Below, piece after piece: positions 33,009 to 42,061 of a stretch of 64,000 nt of DNA; the first letter of the stretch is position 1; each line of letters opens with the position of its first letter. The notes beneath the pieces are model-generated. The model saw only the letters and a program-made list of their open reading frames with translations. It was not told where the DNA came from and searched no databases. The position numbers and the translations under genes are program-made. The stretch lies in assembly GCA_902762385.1 (NCBI GenBank), contig CACWNQ010000005.1, positions 1 to 64,000 on the forward strand, given 5' to 3'. Origin of the DNA: an uncultured Bacteroidales bacterium (GTDB lineage Bacteria > Bacteroidota > Bacteroidia > Bacteroidales > Muribaculaceae).

Positions 33009-33491
33009 ATGAAGAAGTTTGTTTGTTTGTTTGTTACTTTGTGCGTAGTGCTAGTTTTCACTTCATCGCGGACCACAGTTTCTAACGACAGCCGCGTTGG
33101 AACTCGAGCTGCAAACCTCAGCATTGGCAACGAGACCAATGTGGTGGAACTGAGTCAGTTCAGTGGCAAGTATGTTGTGCTCAACATGTGGACCTCGGCC
33201 GACGCTATCACACGCATAGAGAATATTGAGTTGAACAAGATTGCTCGCAACAACGACAAGGTTGTGCACATGGGTGTGAATTTCGACCGCAGCAAGGCGC
33301 TCTTCAAGGAGGTGATGAGCCTCGACAGCCTCGAGGTTTCGTCGCAGTACTTCTGCGAGCTGCAAGATCGCCCAGAGTTTGAGAAGAAATGGGGCAGTAT
33401 CGACAAGCCTTGCACCTTCCTCATCAATGGCAAAGGTGTGATAGTGGCAGTTAACCCCACTCTCAACGAGATTCGCGCAGCAATCAAGTAA
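33009..33491 (+). CDS. Secreted thioredoxin-fold protein without active-site cysteines
   Basis: Protein of 160 residues with a signal peptide or anchor (3-18). It has the TlpA/AhpC-like pattern: YVVLNMWTSADAIT takes the place of the usual NFWASWCPPC, VVHMGVNFDRS, and CTFLINGKGVIVAVNPT with the cis-proline-type position near the end. Where the redox cysteines belong there are D65 and T68, so disulfide exchange is not possible by the usual route. A binding or structural role is more likely. It is monocistronic, with its own promoter and terminator. Confidence 0.8.
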   Translation: MKKFVCLFVTLCVVLVFTSSRTTVSNDSRVGTRAANLSIGNETNVVELSQFSGKYVVLNMWTSADAITRIENIELNKIARNNDKVVHMGVNFDRSKALFKEVMSLDSLEVSSQYFCELQDRPEFEKKWGSIDKPCTFLINGKGVIVAVNPTLNEIRAAIK

Positions 33492-33528
33492 TCACAGCGC
33501 ATTTTAGTCGCTGAAACCGTTATTTTGT

Positions 33529-33567
33529 AATCAGGGAGCTTGCCTAAGCGAGCTTCCTGATTTTTTT
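33529..33567 (+). terminator. Intrinsic terminator
   Basis: A 12-bp stem, AATCAGGGAGCT/AGCTTCCTGATT (one G-U), around a 10-base loop, then TTTTTTT. Confidence 0.92.
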
Positions 33568-33669
33568 GTGTTGTATAGCATAAATGTTGATTTGTTTGTG
33601 TCGAATGAATATTTTTTTTAAACCAAACTCTCACTTTTAACAGTAAAAATTAGAATAATTGAAAAATAA

Positions 33670-33897
33670 TTTGTTTCTTTGCACCTTATAAAATGCGTCA
33701 ATGCCCCCGTTGCGCAATGGGCCGATGCGACGGTGTGTCGCAAGCGAGGCTTTAAAGGCTTGTGGTGGGCAGGACGGTAGTGATTTACACAGAGACGAAA
33801 ACAGCTGCGAAAATTGACTTTCTAACCTGCTGACAAACACGTTAATGTGAGAAAATTTTTAAAAACTATACAAATAATAATTATTAATTTTTTTTCA
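33670..33897 (+). promoter_or_regulatory. GC-rich structured leader upstream of the SusC-like gene
   Basis: After a weak -7-like TTTCTTTG (33674-33681), about 130 bases of sequence much richer in G and C than the flanks can form stems: TTGCGCAA, TGCGAC/GTCGCA (around 33725-33741) and GCCC/GGGC. No reading frame fits. It is probably the 5' leader of the receptor operon and possibly a regulatory RNA. I do not recognise a riboswitch class. Confidence 0.4.
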
Positions 33898-36800
33898 ATG
33901 CTTATGAGTCTTAAAAAACTTTTATTGCTAACGGCTGCAATATTGTTGTCACTCGGAGCCTCAGCTCAGGTTAAGGTTACGGGTGTCGTTATTTCGGCCG
34001 AGGACAATGAACCCGTTATTGGTGCTCATGTATCGGAAAAAGCAAAGCCAACCAATGGTACAGCAACCGACTTCGATGGTCGCTTTACCCTGACAGTGCC
34101 TTCACTCAAGAGTCACATCATAGTGAAGTACATGGGCCTTGCCGATGCCGATGTGCAGGTGACCCAGGGTGAGATGAAGATTGTTTTGACCACCGATGAG
34201 AAGACTACTCTCAAGGAGGTGGTTGTAACAGGTTATCAAAACGTTGACAAGCGCCTCTTTACCGGTGCTACCACGAGCATTAAGGCCGACAAGGCAAAGC
34301 TCGACGGTGTGGCCGACGTGTCGCGTGCCCTCGAGGGCCGTGCTGCCGGTGTGAGTGTGCAGAACGTGTCGGGTACCTTTGGTACCGCTCCTAAGATCCG
34401 CGTGCGTGGTGCTACCTCAATCTACGGTAGCAGCAAGCCATTGTGGGTTGTCGACGGTGTGATTCTTGAGGATAACGTTGAGCTCGATGCCGACGCCCTC
34501 TCGAGTGGTGATGCTACCACGCTTATCGCCAGCGCCATCGCTGGTATCAACGCCGACGATATCGAGAGCTTCCAGATTCTTAAGGACGGTTCGGCAACAT
34601 CAATCTATGGTGCTCGCGCCATGGCTGGTGTGATTGTCGTTACCACCAAGCAGGGTCGCTCAGGTCAGGCTAGTATCAACTATACCGGTGAGTTCACTTA
34701 TCGCTTGAAGCCCATGTACCGTGAGTTCAACATCAGTAACTCACAGGAGCAGATGGGTATCTACAAGGAACTCGAGGCTAAGGGATGGTTGAGCTTTGCT
34801 GGTCTTGCCAACTCTTCGAGCTCGGGTGTGTATGGTACCATGTACAAGCTCATGGACCAGTATGACCCCGTTACCGGTTTCGGTATCCCTAACACTCTAG
34901 CTGGAAAGAACGCTTATCTGCGTGAGGCTGAGTTCCGTAACACCGACTGGTTCGACCTGTTGTTCAACAGCAATGTTTCTCAAAACCACGCTATCTCTAT
35001 TTCGGGTGGTACCGACCGCGCAAGGTTCTACACCTCGGCATCTATCATGTATGACCCAGGATGGACCAAGCAAAGTGAAGTTACTCGTTACACCTTCAAC
35101 GCTAACGCAAGCTATGACCTGTCGAAGAACTTAACCATTAAGTTGTTGACCAGCGATAGCTACCGTAAGCAGCGCGCTCCTGGTACTTTGAGTCAGGACG
35201 TCGACGTGGTAAACGGTGTTTATAGCCGTAGCTTCGATATCAACCCTTATAGCTATGCGTTGAATACATCTCGTACAGCCGATGCCAATGCTATTTACAC
35301 TCGTAACTATACAGCGTTCAACATCTTCCACGAGCTCGACCAGAACTACATCGACCTCGGTGTGACCGACCTTAAGTTCCAGGGCGAAATCACTTGGAAA
35401 CCTGTAAAGGGTCTCGAACTCAAGGGTTTGGCTTCTTACCGCTTCAACAGCAGTACAACCAACCACTATGTAAAGGATGACTCTAACCAGGCTAACGCTT
35501 ACCGTGCTGGTATCGATCCTGAGAATGCAACCATTCGCGATGCCAACACCTACCTCTATACCGACCCCGATATAGTTGGTGCTCTTCCTGTTACAGTACT
35601 TCCTAAGGGTGGTATCCTGTATCACGATGTGAACTCGATGTCGCAGTTCGACTTGCGTGCTCAGGCACAATACAACACTTCGTTCAACGATGTTCACTTG
35701 ATTAACTTACTCGGTGGTTACGAGCTCAGTAAGATTGATCGTCACGCCGAGAGTTTCGAGGGCTGGGGTATCGTTTATGAGAACGGTAACATTCCTTTCC
35801 TCGACAAGAACCTCTTCAAGCAGCAAGTTGAGGAGAACCACAACTACTACAGCGAGGCTTGGCGTTATGGCCGCAACATGGCTTACTATGCAATGGGTAG
35901 CTACTCATATGCTGGTCGCTACATCCTCACAGGTACCTTCCGTTATGAGGGTTCTAACAAGCTCGGTAAGGCCAAGAAGAGCCGCTGGCTCCCAACTTGG
36001 AACATTTCAGGTGCTTGGAATGCTAGCGAGGAAAGCTTCTTCCGTGATGCAGCATTCAACCAGAAGGGTATCTGGACCTATGCTAAGCTGCGTCTGTCTT
36101 ACTCACTGACTGCCGATGCCGGTCCTGCAAGCGTTTCTAACGCACTCCCAATCTACTATCCAAGCAAGCCTTGGCGCTTGGTACCCGAAGATGCTGAGAT
36201 GAACCTGTACCTTTCTAATATCGCCAACGAGGAGTTGACCTATGAGAAGAAGCACGAGTTTGACGTTGGTGTTGACCTCGGTTTCTATAACAACCGCATC
36301 AACCTCGTATTCGACTGGTACAAGCGTAACAACTTCGACCTTATTGGTCGTGTATTTACCGAGGGTGTGGGTGGTGTAACCAGCAAGTATGCTAACGTTG
36401 CTACCATGAAGTCACATGGTGTTGAGTTCACTCTTTCTACTCGCAACATCGAGGCTGTTAAGCCAGGTGATTTCGAATGGAGCACCGACTTCACATTCTC
36501 TTATGCTAAGAACAAGATTACCGACCTCGTGTCACGTAGCCGTATCATCGACCTCGTGCCAGGTACCGGTTTCGCACTTCAGGGCTATCCCGTGCGCGCT
36601 ATCTTCTCTATCCCATTTGCAGGCTTGAATGAAGAGGGTCTTCCCACATTCTACGATGAGAATGGTGAAGTAACTGTCGATGGCATCTACTTCCAGCAGT
36701 TCGACAACCTCGACTTCCTTAAGTATGAGGGTCCAGTTGATCCTCTCTACACTGGTGGTCTTGGTAACAACTTAAGTTGGAAGGGCTTCCACCTGAACCT

Positions 36801-37263
36801 GTTCTTGACCTATTCGTTTGGTAACAAGCTGCGCTTGCCAGCCGACTTTGCTTATGCTTATGGCGATATGACCGCAAACTCTCGCGACATGAAGAACCGT
36901 TGGGTTGTTCCCGGTGATGAGAATTTAACCGATATCCCAACCATAGCTTCTCGCCGTCAGGTTATGAACTGGACTAGCAACGCACTTAGCATTGCCTACA
37001 GTTCTTATAACTATAGTACAGTGCGTATTGCTAAGGGTGACTTCATTCGCCTGAAAGAGGTTTCTCTTACCTACGATCTTCCAGCCAAGGCTCTTAAGGC
37101 TTTGCGCCTGAACAGTGCATCTGTTAAGCTGAGCACCACCAACTTGTGCCTGCTCTATGCCGACAAGAAGCTCAACGGTCAAGATCCAGAGTTCTTTAAC
37201 TCGGGTGGTGTGGCTGCGCCAACTCCCAAGCAGTTCACTCTCACAGTGCGCCTGGGTCTCTAA
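33898..37263 (+). CDS. SusC/RagA-family TonB-linked outer-membrane transporter
   Basis: Imports a polymer fragment across the outer membrane together with its SusD lid. About 1121 residues from the ATG at 33898 (ATG 33904 is equally possible; a GTG at 33847 gives a poor signal peptide). Signal MSLKKLLLLTAAILL ending GASAQ, then the carboxypeptidase-regulatory-like domain (VTGVVISAEDNEPVIGAHV), a TonB-box-like KEVVVTGYQ, the SusC plug signatures VRGATSIYGSSKPLWVVDG and LKDGSATSIYGARAM, and a long barrel. The SusD gene follows after 42 bases. The two genes after that suggest a protein or peptide cargo and not a glycan. Confidence 0.95.
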   Translation: MLMSLKKLLLLTAAILLSLGASAQVKVTGVVISAEDNEPVIGAHVSEKAKPTNGTATDFDGRFTLTVPSLKSHIIVKYMGLADADVQVTQGEMKIVLTTDEKTTLKEVVVTGYQNVDKRLFTGATTSIKADKAKLDGVADVSRALEGRAAGVSVQNVSGTFGTAPKIRVRGATSIYGSSKPLWVVDGVILEDNVELDADALSSGDATTLIASAIAGINADDIESFQILKDGSATSIYGARAMAGVIVVTTKQGRSGQASINYTGEFTYRLKPMYREFNISNSQEQMGIYKELEAKGWLSFAGLANSSSSGVYGTMYKLMDQYDPVTGFGIPNTLAGKNAYLREAEFRNTDWFDLLFNSNVSQNHAISISGGTDRARFYTSASIMYDPGWTKQSEVTRYTFNANASYDLSKNLTIKLLTSDSYRKQRAPGTLSQDVDVVNGVYSRSFDINPYSYALNTSRTADANAIYTRNYTAFNIFHELDQNYIDLGVTDLKFQGEITWKPVKGLELKGLASYRFNSSTTNHYVKDDSNQANAYRAGIDPENATIRDANTYLYTDPDIVGALPVTVLPKGGILYHDVNSMSQFDLRAQAQYNTSFNDVHLINLLGGYELSKIDRHAESFEGWGIVYENGNIPFLDKNLFKQQVEENHNYYSEAWRYGRNMAYYAMGSYSYAGRYILTGTFRYEGSNKLGKAKKSRWLPTWNISGAWNASEESFFRDAAFNQKGIWTYAKLRLSYSLTADAGPASVSNALPIYYPSKPWRLVPEDAEMNLYLSNIANEELTYEKKHEFDVGVDLGFYNNRINLVFDWYKRNNFDLIGRVFTEGVGGVTSKYANVATMKSHGVEFTLSTRNIEAVKPGDFEWSTDFTFSYAKNKITDLVSRSRIIDLVPGTGFALQGYPVRAIFSIPFAGLNEEGLPTFYDENGEVTVDGIYFQQFDNLDFLKYEGPVDPLYTGGLGNNLSWKGFHLNLFLTYSFGNKLRLPADFAYAYGDMTANSRDMKNRWVVPGDENLTDIPTIASRRQVMNWTSNALSIAYSSYNYSTVRIAKGDFIRLKEVSLTYDLPAKALKALRLNSASVKLSTTNLCLLYADKKLNGQDPEFFNSGGVAAPTPKQFTLTVRLGL

Positions 37264-37305
37264 TTATATTATAGGTGAAAGTTAAACTTAAACTAAAATT
37301 AGAAT

Positions 37306-39102
37306 ATGAAATTAAGATATTTAATAATGGCTAGTGTGGCACTGCTTGGACTGTCGTCTTGTAGCGACTTCCTTGACAAACCTAGCGACACTCGCGTTAC
37401 TCTCACCAACACCGAGCAGTTGCGCATGTTGATGACTAGCGCATATCCAGAATATAGCTATGTGCCATTCTGTGAATTGTCGACCGACAATTTTGTTGAC
37501 AACAATTCGCCTAGTATTGAGGGTTACCGTTACAATTTGAATTCTTATAATCGTAACGATGACGAAACCTTTGCTTTTGAAGATATACGCTCTTCTTCAG
37601 GTACCGACACTCCTTCGGGTTCTTGGGAAGGCTACTATGCTGCAATTGCTACTTGTAATGCAGTGCTCGAGAAAGTTGAGGAATTTGAGGCCGAGGGCGA
37701 GAACAGCGCTAAGCTTCAGGCTGTGAAGGGCGAGGCCCTTGTTGACCGTGCTTACTGTCACTTTATGCTTGCCAACATCTTCTGTATGCCTTATCGTGGC
37801 CCAGAACTGAGCAAGCAGTTACCTGGTATTCCTTATACAACAAAACCTGAGACTACAGTGAAGCCTCACTATGAGCGTGGAACTCTTGCCGAGACCTACG
37901 ATAAGATTGAGGCCGACCTCGAGGCTGGTTTGCCACTGATTGATGATGCATTCTATGAGATGCCTAAGTATCACTTCAACAAGCAGGCTGCCTACACTTT
38001 TGCATCGCGTTTCTATCTGTTTAAGCGCGACTATCCTAAAGTGATTGAGTGTGCAAATATAGTATTTGGTGGTCCCGACACTAATCCACTGCCTTACATG
38101 ACCGACATTTGGGCTCATGCAGCTGATTTTGAGGGCTCTGACGAGTTCAATCGCTACTATGCTAGCACTACTCACATGAGGAATTTCATGATTATTCCTA
38201 CTTACTCTTCTTATGTTCGCCACCTTTATAGCGGTAACCGTTATGCTTGCAACCGTGATGGTATGCGTTGCACAATGCGTGGTCCTGGCCCAACTTGGGA
38301 GGCTTGCAAGTATCAGGGAACTCCTAGCTTCTCGATGCTGCCATGCTTCAATGGTTGTGGTAACTATTTGGCTGGTAACAGTTCTGACTATGGCCTGTGG
38401 TGGGCTCCTGCAGTAGGTGAGCAGTTTGAGTATACCGATAAGGTAGCCGGTATTGGCTATGCACACCAAGTGCTTACTGAGTTCACTGGTGAGGAGGCTC
38501 TGTTCAACCGTGCCGAGGCTAAATTGTTCATGGGCGACATTGATGGTTGCCTTGCCGACCTCGGTGTTTGGGATGAGGCTCACCGTAACATCCCCGACAC
38601 TTATGCAATGATTGATTGGAGTAAGGATGCCGTACAGAAGTTCTACACCAAGGCCGAGGAGAAGTTTATTCGCAACAGCCGTCCTGAGCGTCGCGACATT
38701 CTTGGCACCAAGTTGTTAGACTCTATCTATTTCGGTATTGCTAAGCCACTAAACATCGACATTGTTTGCCCAAGTGCTCAGTATCACAACAGTCCCGAGA
38801 TTAATCCTTACCTGCAGTGCATCCAGCACTTCCGCCGCATTGAGTTCGTGTTCCGTGGCATGCGTTGGTTCGACATCAAGCGTCTTGGCATCAGCTATAG
38901 CCACGTGATTGGCAAGGATTCTCGTGTTGTAACTCTTAATCCTGATATTGCCAATGGCGTTCTCGATCCTCGTTTAGCACTTCAGATACCTAACGAGATT
39001 ATCGCTGCCGGTATTGACCCGAATGATCGCATTACTCCAACAATGTCGACGCCAATGATGGGTTTGAAGAAGGCAGTACTTGCAGTTCCTAGTAACGAAT
39101 AA
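37306..39102 (+). CDS. SusD/RagB-family surface lipoprotein
   Basis: Surface substrate-binding lid of the SusC transporter. Protein of 598 residues with a lipoprotein signal (C19 in LSSC, followed by SDFLDKPSD, a typical SusD start). TPR-like helices appear around 100-220, e.g. LVDRAYCHFMLANIFCMPY, and the FNRAEAKLFMGDIDG segment is the conserved late helix. The C-terminal RRIEFVFRGMRWFDIKRLGI motif is the SusD hallmark. It is the second gene of the four-gene locus. Confidence 0.95.
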   Translation: MKLRYLIMASVALLGLSSCSDFLDKPSDTRVTLTNTEQLRMLMTSAYPEYSYVPFCELSTDNFVDNNSPSIEGYRYNLNSYNRNDDETFAFEDIRSSSGTDTPSGSWEGYYAAIATCNAVLEKVEEFEAEGENSAKLQAVKGEALVDRAYCHFMLANIFCMPYRGPELSKQLPGIPYTTKPETTVKPHYERGTLAETYDKIEADLEAGLPLIDDAFYEMPKYHFNKQAAYTFASRFYLFKRDYPKVIECANIVFGGPDTNPLPYMTDIWAHAADFEGSDEFNRYYASTTHMRNFMIIPTYSSYVRHLYSGNRYACNRDGMRCTMRGPGPTWEACKYQGTPSFSMLPCFNGCGNYLAGNSSDYGLWWAPAVGEQFEYTDKVAGIGYAHQVLTEFTGEEALFNRAEAKLFMGDIDGCLADLGVWDEAHRNIPDTYAMIDWSKDAVQKFYTKAEEKFIRNSRPERRDILGTKLLDSIYFGIAKPLNIDIVCPSAQYHNSPEINPYLQCIQHFRRIEFVFRGMRWFDIKRLGISYSHVIGKDSRVVTLNPDIANGVLDPRLALQIPNEIIAAGIDPNDRITPTMSTPMMGLKKAVLAVPSNE

Positions 39103-39117
39103 CATAACATTAAGATT

Positions 39118-40365
39118 ATGAAGAAATATATTAAATATGCCAGTGCTTTAGCACTTGTAGCTATTGCAGCCATGTCGCTCTCATCGTGTAGCGAGAAGGG
39201 GTTGGACGACACTATCTTCCCCGACGTTAGCGAGGAGCTCGATCCTAATAGCTACACTTATAAGTTTGATAAGTGGCTTAAGGAAAATTATCTTGATGTC
39301 TATAACTTGGACTTCCAGTACAGGCTCAAAGACAATGAGACCAATATGAACTACAACCTTGAGCCTGCAACGCTCGAGAATGCAGTCGACCTGGCTGTGC
39401 TTGCTAAGTACATGTGGTTTGATGTATATGAGGAAGTTTCGGGCAGCAAGGAGTTCCTTAAGAAATATGGCCCTCGCATTCTCATGCTCGTGGGTTCTCC
39501 CGCAATTAACCCTCAGACTGGTACCATTATCGTGGGTCTTGCCGAGGGTGGTATTAAGGTGACACTGTTGCACGTTAACAGCATGAACCCACTCAACATC
39601 TATGCTCTCAATAGTGACTATTTCCACACTATGCACCATGAGTTTGCTCACATCTTGCACCAGACCAAGAGTATTCCTCGTGAGTTCCAGCTCATGTCGC
39701 TGGGTCATTTTGAGCCCATCAACTGGGAGTCGCGTGACCCTCACATGACTCACTCACTTGGTTTTGTTACTCCTTATGCTTCGAGTGCTATTCGTGAGGA
39801 CTTTGCCGAGACTATCGCTAACTATATCACTTTGTCCGACGCTGAGTGGGCACGCATTTGGGACGATGCTTCTCGTGGTTGGGCTACCGATGGCGATGAG
39901 TTTGGTGACGAAAGAATCACTTATTATTGCTATTACTACTATCCCAACAACAACCCTGTAGATGATGCTGGTGAGAGCACTCAGACCTATGTAGAATCTA
40001 ACAAGGTAGATCAGCTTGATGATGGTACTTACGTCTTAAGAAATCAGTACCAGCGTGGTATAACACCTATCACTACTGGTGAGGATGGCAACAGATATGA
40101 CGCTAATGGCAATCTGTGCGACAATGCTGGTTTTGTTCTTGACAAGAATGGCCAACGCATTCCTATTGTTGTTTATCCAGTTGAGGATAAGGATAATGTG
40201 AATGGAGCAGAGATATTGGAGCAGAAAATAACTTTGGTTAAAAACTGGTTCAAGGAACAATGGGGTATTGAGCTCGATGACTTGCGCAATGCAGTTCAAA
40301 ATCGTGTATCTACCTTCGATGCAGCCAAGCTTGATGAACTTCGTCAGCAAGTTTATGGCCAGTAA
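39118..40365 (+). CDS. Lipoprotein zinc metallopeptidase (Mx1-type)
   Basis: Protein of 415 residues with a lipoprotein signal (C24 in SLSSC). The zincin motif HEFAH (H174, E175, H178) lies in YFHTMHHEFAHILHQ, with a downstream acidic residue in IREDFAETIANY as the likely third ligand. This is the layout of the putative zinc-binding metallopeptidase family found beside SusCD pairs. It lies 15 bases after the SusD gene. A surface protease in this position suggests the locus handles proteins or glycoproteins. Confidence 0.88.
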   Translation: MKKYIKYASALALVAIAAMSLSSCSEKGLDDTIFPDVSEELDPNSYTYKFDKWLKENYLDVYNLDFQYRLKDNETNMNYNLEPATLENAVDLAVLAKYMWFDVYEEVSGSKEFLKKYGPRILMLVGSPAINPQTGTIIVGLAEGGIKVTLLHVNSMNPLNIYALNSDYFHTMHHEFAHILHQTKSIPREFQLMSLGHFEPINWESRDPHMTHSLGFVTPYASSAIREDFAETIANYITLSDAEWARIWDDASRGWATDGDEFGDERITYYCYYYYPNNNPVDDAGESTQTYVESNKVDQLDDGTYVLRNQYQRGITPITTGEDGNRYDANGNLCDNAGFVLDKNGQRIPIVVYPVEDKDNVNGAEILEQKITLVKNWFKEQWGIELDDLRNAVQNRVSTFDAAKLDELRQQVYGQ

Positions 40366-40395
40366 TGTTTAATATTTTAATACGCATTAGATATT

Positions 40396-41712
40396 ATGAA
40401 GAAAATATTTAATCTTTCGGCATTAATCTTGATGCTCTCATTGGCAGCTTGTGCTCCAAGTGAGGTTGACGACATCTTCGATGACAGCCCTGCAGTGCGT
40501 CTCGACAATGCTATCAAGAACTATACAGAGCTCTTGAAGTCGGATGGTGGTCGTTGGCTCATGGAATATTTTGCCAACAGTGGTGAGGAGGGTTACAACT
40601 TTGTCATGACATTCCACAATGATGGTTCAGTCGATATCTCAACTCAAAACGCCTATGTTAATGGTGGAGCTTTCTTCACCGATCGTTCGTTGTGGGAGGT
40701 AGTATCTGACTACGGCCCAGTGCTCTCGTTCAATACCTATAACAAGGCATTCCATGTGTTCTCGAGCCCACAAAGCGATGGTTCAGGACATGAGGGCGAC
40801 TATGAGTTTATGATTCTCAACGCCGACAATGACAAGATTGTTATGCGTGGCAAGAAGTCACGTGAAAAAGGTGTGGTTATCGATGTTCTTTTGACTCGCT
40901 TGAGCAGCACCGAGTATCCTACCGATGAGGACTATTTTACTAGTCTCACTGCAGTGCGCAAGGCTGCGTTCAGCGACCGCATCAACAACTACGTGCTCAC
41001 CACTGGCAGTGGCAAGCGTTACATATGCAACGATGTTACTACCATGTTGTGGAGCTTCTATCCTGAAGATGGTACATTGCTCGACAACGGTGAGTATATG
41101 AATGCAATCATCACTACTAAGGGCATCCGCTTCATGCTGCCTCTGGATTTCTTGCCAGAGTATGATGCTAACGATGTTGCAGCTCAGAACTTCGAGTTCC
41201 AGGAAGATGGTTCGCTGTTGTGCACCGAGGATGGTGTGACCAAGATTACTGGTCCAGGTCTTGCCGACCTCTTCCACCAGCCACAAATGGGTTGGACATT
41301 TAGCACTAAAGACGGCGAGATGGGTGGTGATTTCTTGACCATCTACAACCAGATTGTTACCGAGGCTAAGACTAAGTACAAGACCACTTTCAACTGGTTG
41401 CAGCTTGGTTATGATAATGCTAAGGCTAAATATCGTCTCTATTTCAAGAACGGTAAGTACTATGGTAGCATTTACATCAAACATGAGATGGTTGATGCCA
41501 ACACCATCAAGTTCTCGTTTGATCCCGATGCCGAGGGTGCTTTCGATAACAATGGCCAGAACCATTACAATAACCTCGAGAGCATGAGGGCTATGGTTGC
41601 CTTGATTTGCAACGGTGAATACACTCTTACCGCTGAACATGCAATGGTTGCTAACCCAATGACCATGACCAGCAAGAGCAATCCTGCCAACTTCGTTGTA
41701 ATTGGCTTCTAA
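40396..41712 (+). CDS. DUF4302 lipoprotein
   Basis: Protein of 438 residues with a lipoprotein signal (C19 in SLAAC). The opening FDDSPAVRLDNAIKNYTELLKS and GGRWLMEYF match the DUF4302 family, which in Bacteroidetes commonly follows SusC, SusD and an Mx1-type peptidase. The function is not established, and it may be an accessory binding protein on the cell surface. It is the last gene of the locus, before a very strong terminator. Confidence 0.85.
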   Translation: MKKIFNLSALILMLSLAACAPSEVDDIFDDSPAVRLDNAIKNYTELLKSDGGRWLMEYFANSGEEGYNFVMTFHNDGSVDISTQNAYVNGGAFFTDRSLWEVVSDYGPVLSFNTYNKAFHVFSSPQSDGSGHEGDYEFMILNADNDKIVMRGKKSREKGVVIDVLLTRLSSTEYPTDEDYFTSLTAVRKAAFSDRINNYVLTTGSGKRYICNDVTTMLWSFYPEDGTLLDNGEYMNAIITTKGIRFMLPLDFLPEYDANDVAAQNFEFQEDGSLLCTEDGVTKITGPGLADLFHQPQMGWTFSTKDGEMGGDFLTIYNQIVTEAKTKYKTTFNWLQLGYDNAKAKYRLYFKNGKYYGSIYIKHEMVDANTIKFSFDPDAEGAFDNNGQNHYNNLESMRAMVALICNGEYTLTAEHAMVANPMTMTSKSNPANFVVIGF

Positions 41713-41754
41713 CGTGAGACAACATCCCCCAGCGGGGATAACAACTCATAACCC

Positions 41755-41797
41755 AGTGGCGGCCGCTGATAACCAGCGGCCGCCACTCCTTTTTTAT
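41755..41797 (+). terminator. Very strong intrinsic terminator
   Basis: A 14-bp perfect stem, AGTGGCGGCCGCTG/CAGCGGCCGCCACT, with an ATAAC loop, then TCCTTTTTT. Confidence 0.95.
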
Positions 41798-41809
41798 GGC
41801 CTCGTTTTT

Positions 41810-41900
41810 ATCAAACAACATAAACAACATTCTAACAACTAACACAACTAATTATTTTTTTGTTGTTACTGTTGTTAATTTGTTGTTAATGTTGTTTGAT
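41810..41900. repeat. Long near-perfect inverted repeat of AAC/GTT units
   Basis: The left arm begins ATCAAACAACAT and runs as AACAAC-rich sequence to about 41850. The right arm ends ATGTTGTTTGAT and is nearly its reverse complement back to about 41860. The predicted RNA is a hairpin of about 40 base pairs. It is non-coding. Confidence 0.75.
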
Positions 41901-41962
41901 TTATTTATAGTGTATTTTTTAAGAAAATGGAGTGAAATGTTGTTTGTTTTGAGATTTATTCT

Positions 41963-41970
41963 TAAATTTG
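41963..41970 (+). promoter_or_regulatory. Promoter -7 element of the dockerin-like protein gene
   Basis: TAAATTTG, a full match, with TTTG at 41943-41946 at a short spacing of 16. The start is predicted near 41974, leaving a leader of about 88 bases. Confidence 0.55.
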
Positions 41971-42061
41971 CACATTCATGTAGTAATATTAAACTAATAC
42001 TATTATTTTAGAGACTATAATTAATTCTATTTTATTAACTAAACAAAACTCAATTAAGATT

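Noticed and set aside
33637-33840. Minus-strand open frame of 67 codons in the leader of the SusC-like gene
   Set aside because: No recognisable protein features. The region is better explained as structured non-coding leader.
41796-42011. Plus-strand open frame of 71 codons after the DUF4302 gene
   Set aside because: It runs through the AAC/GTT inverted repeat and the promoter of the next gene, so it is chance low complexity.
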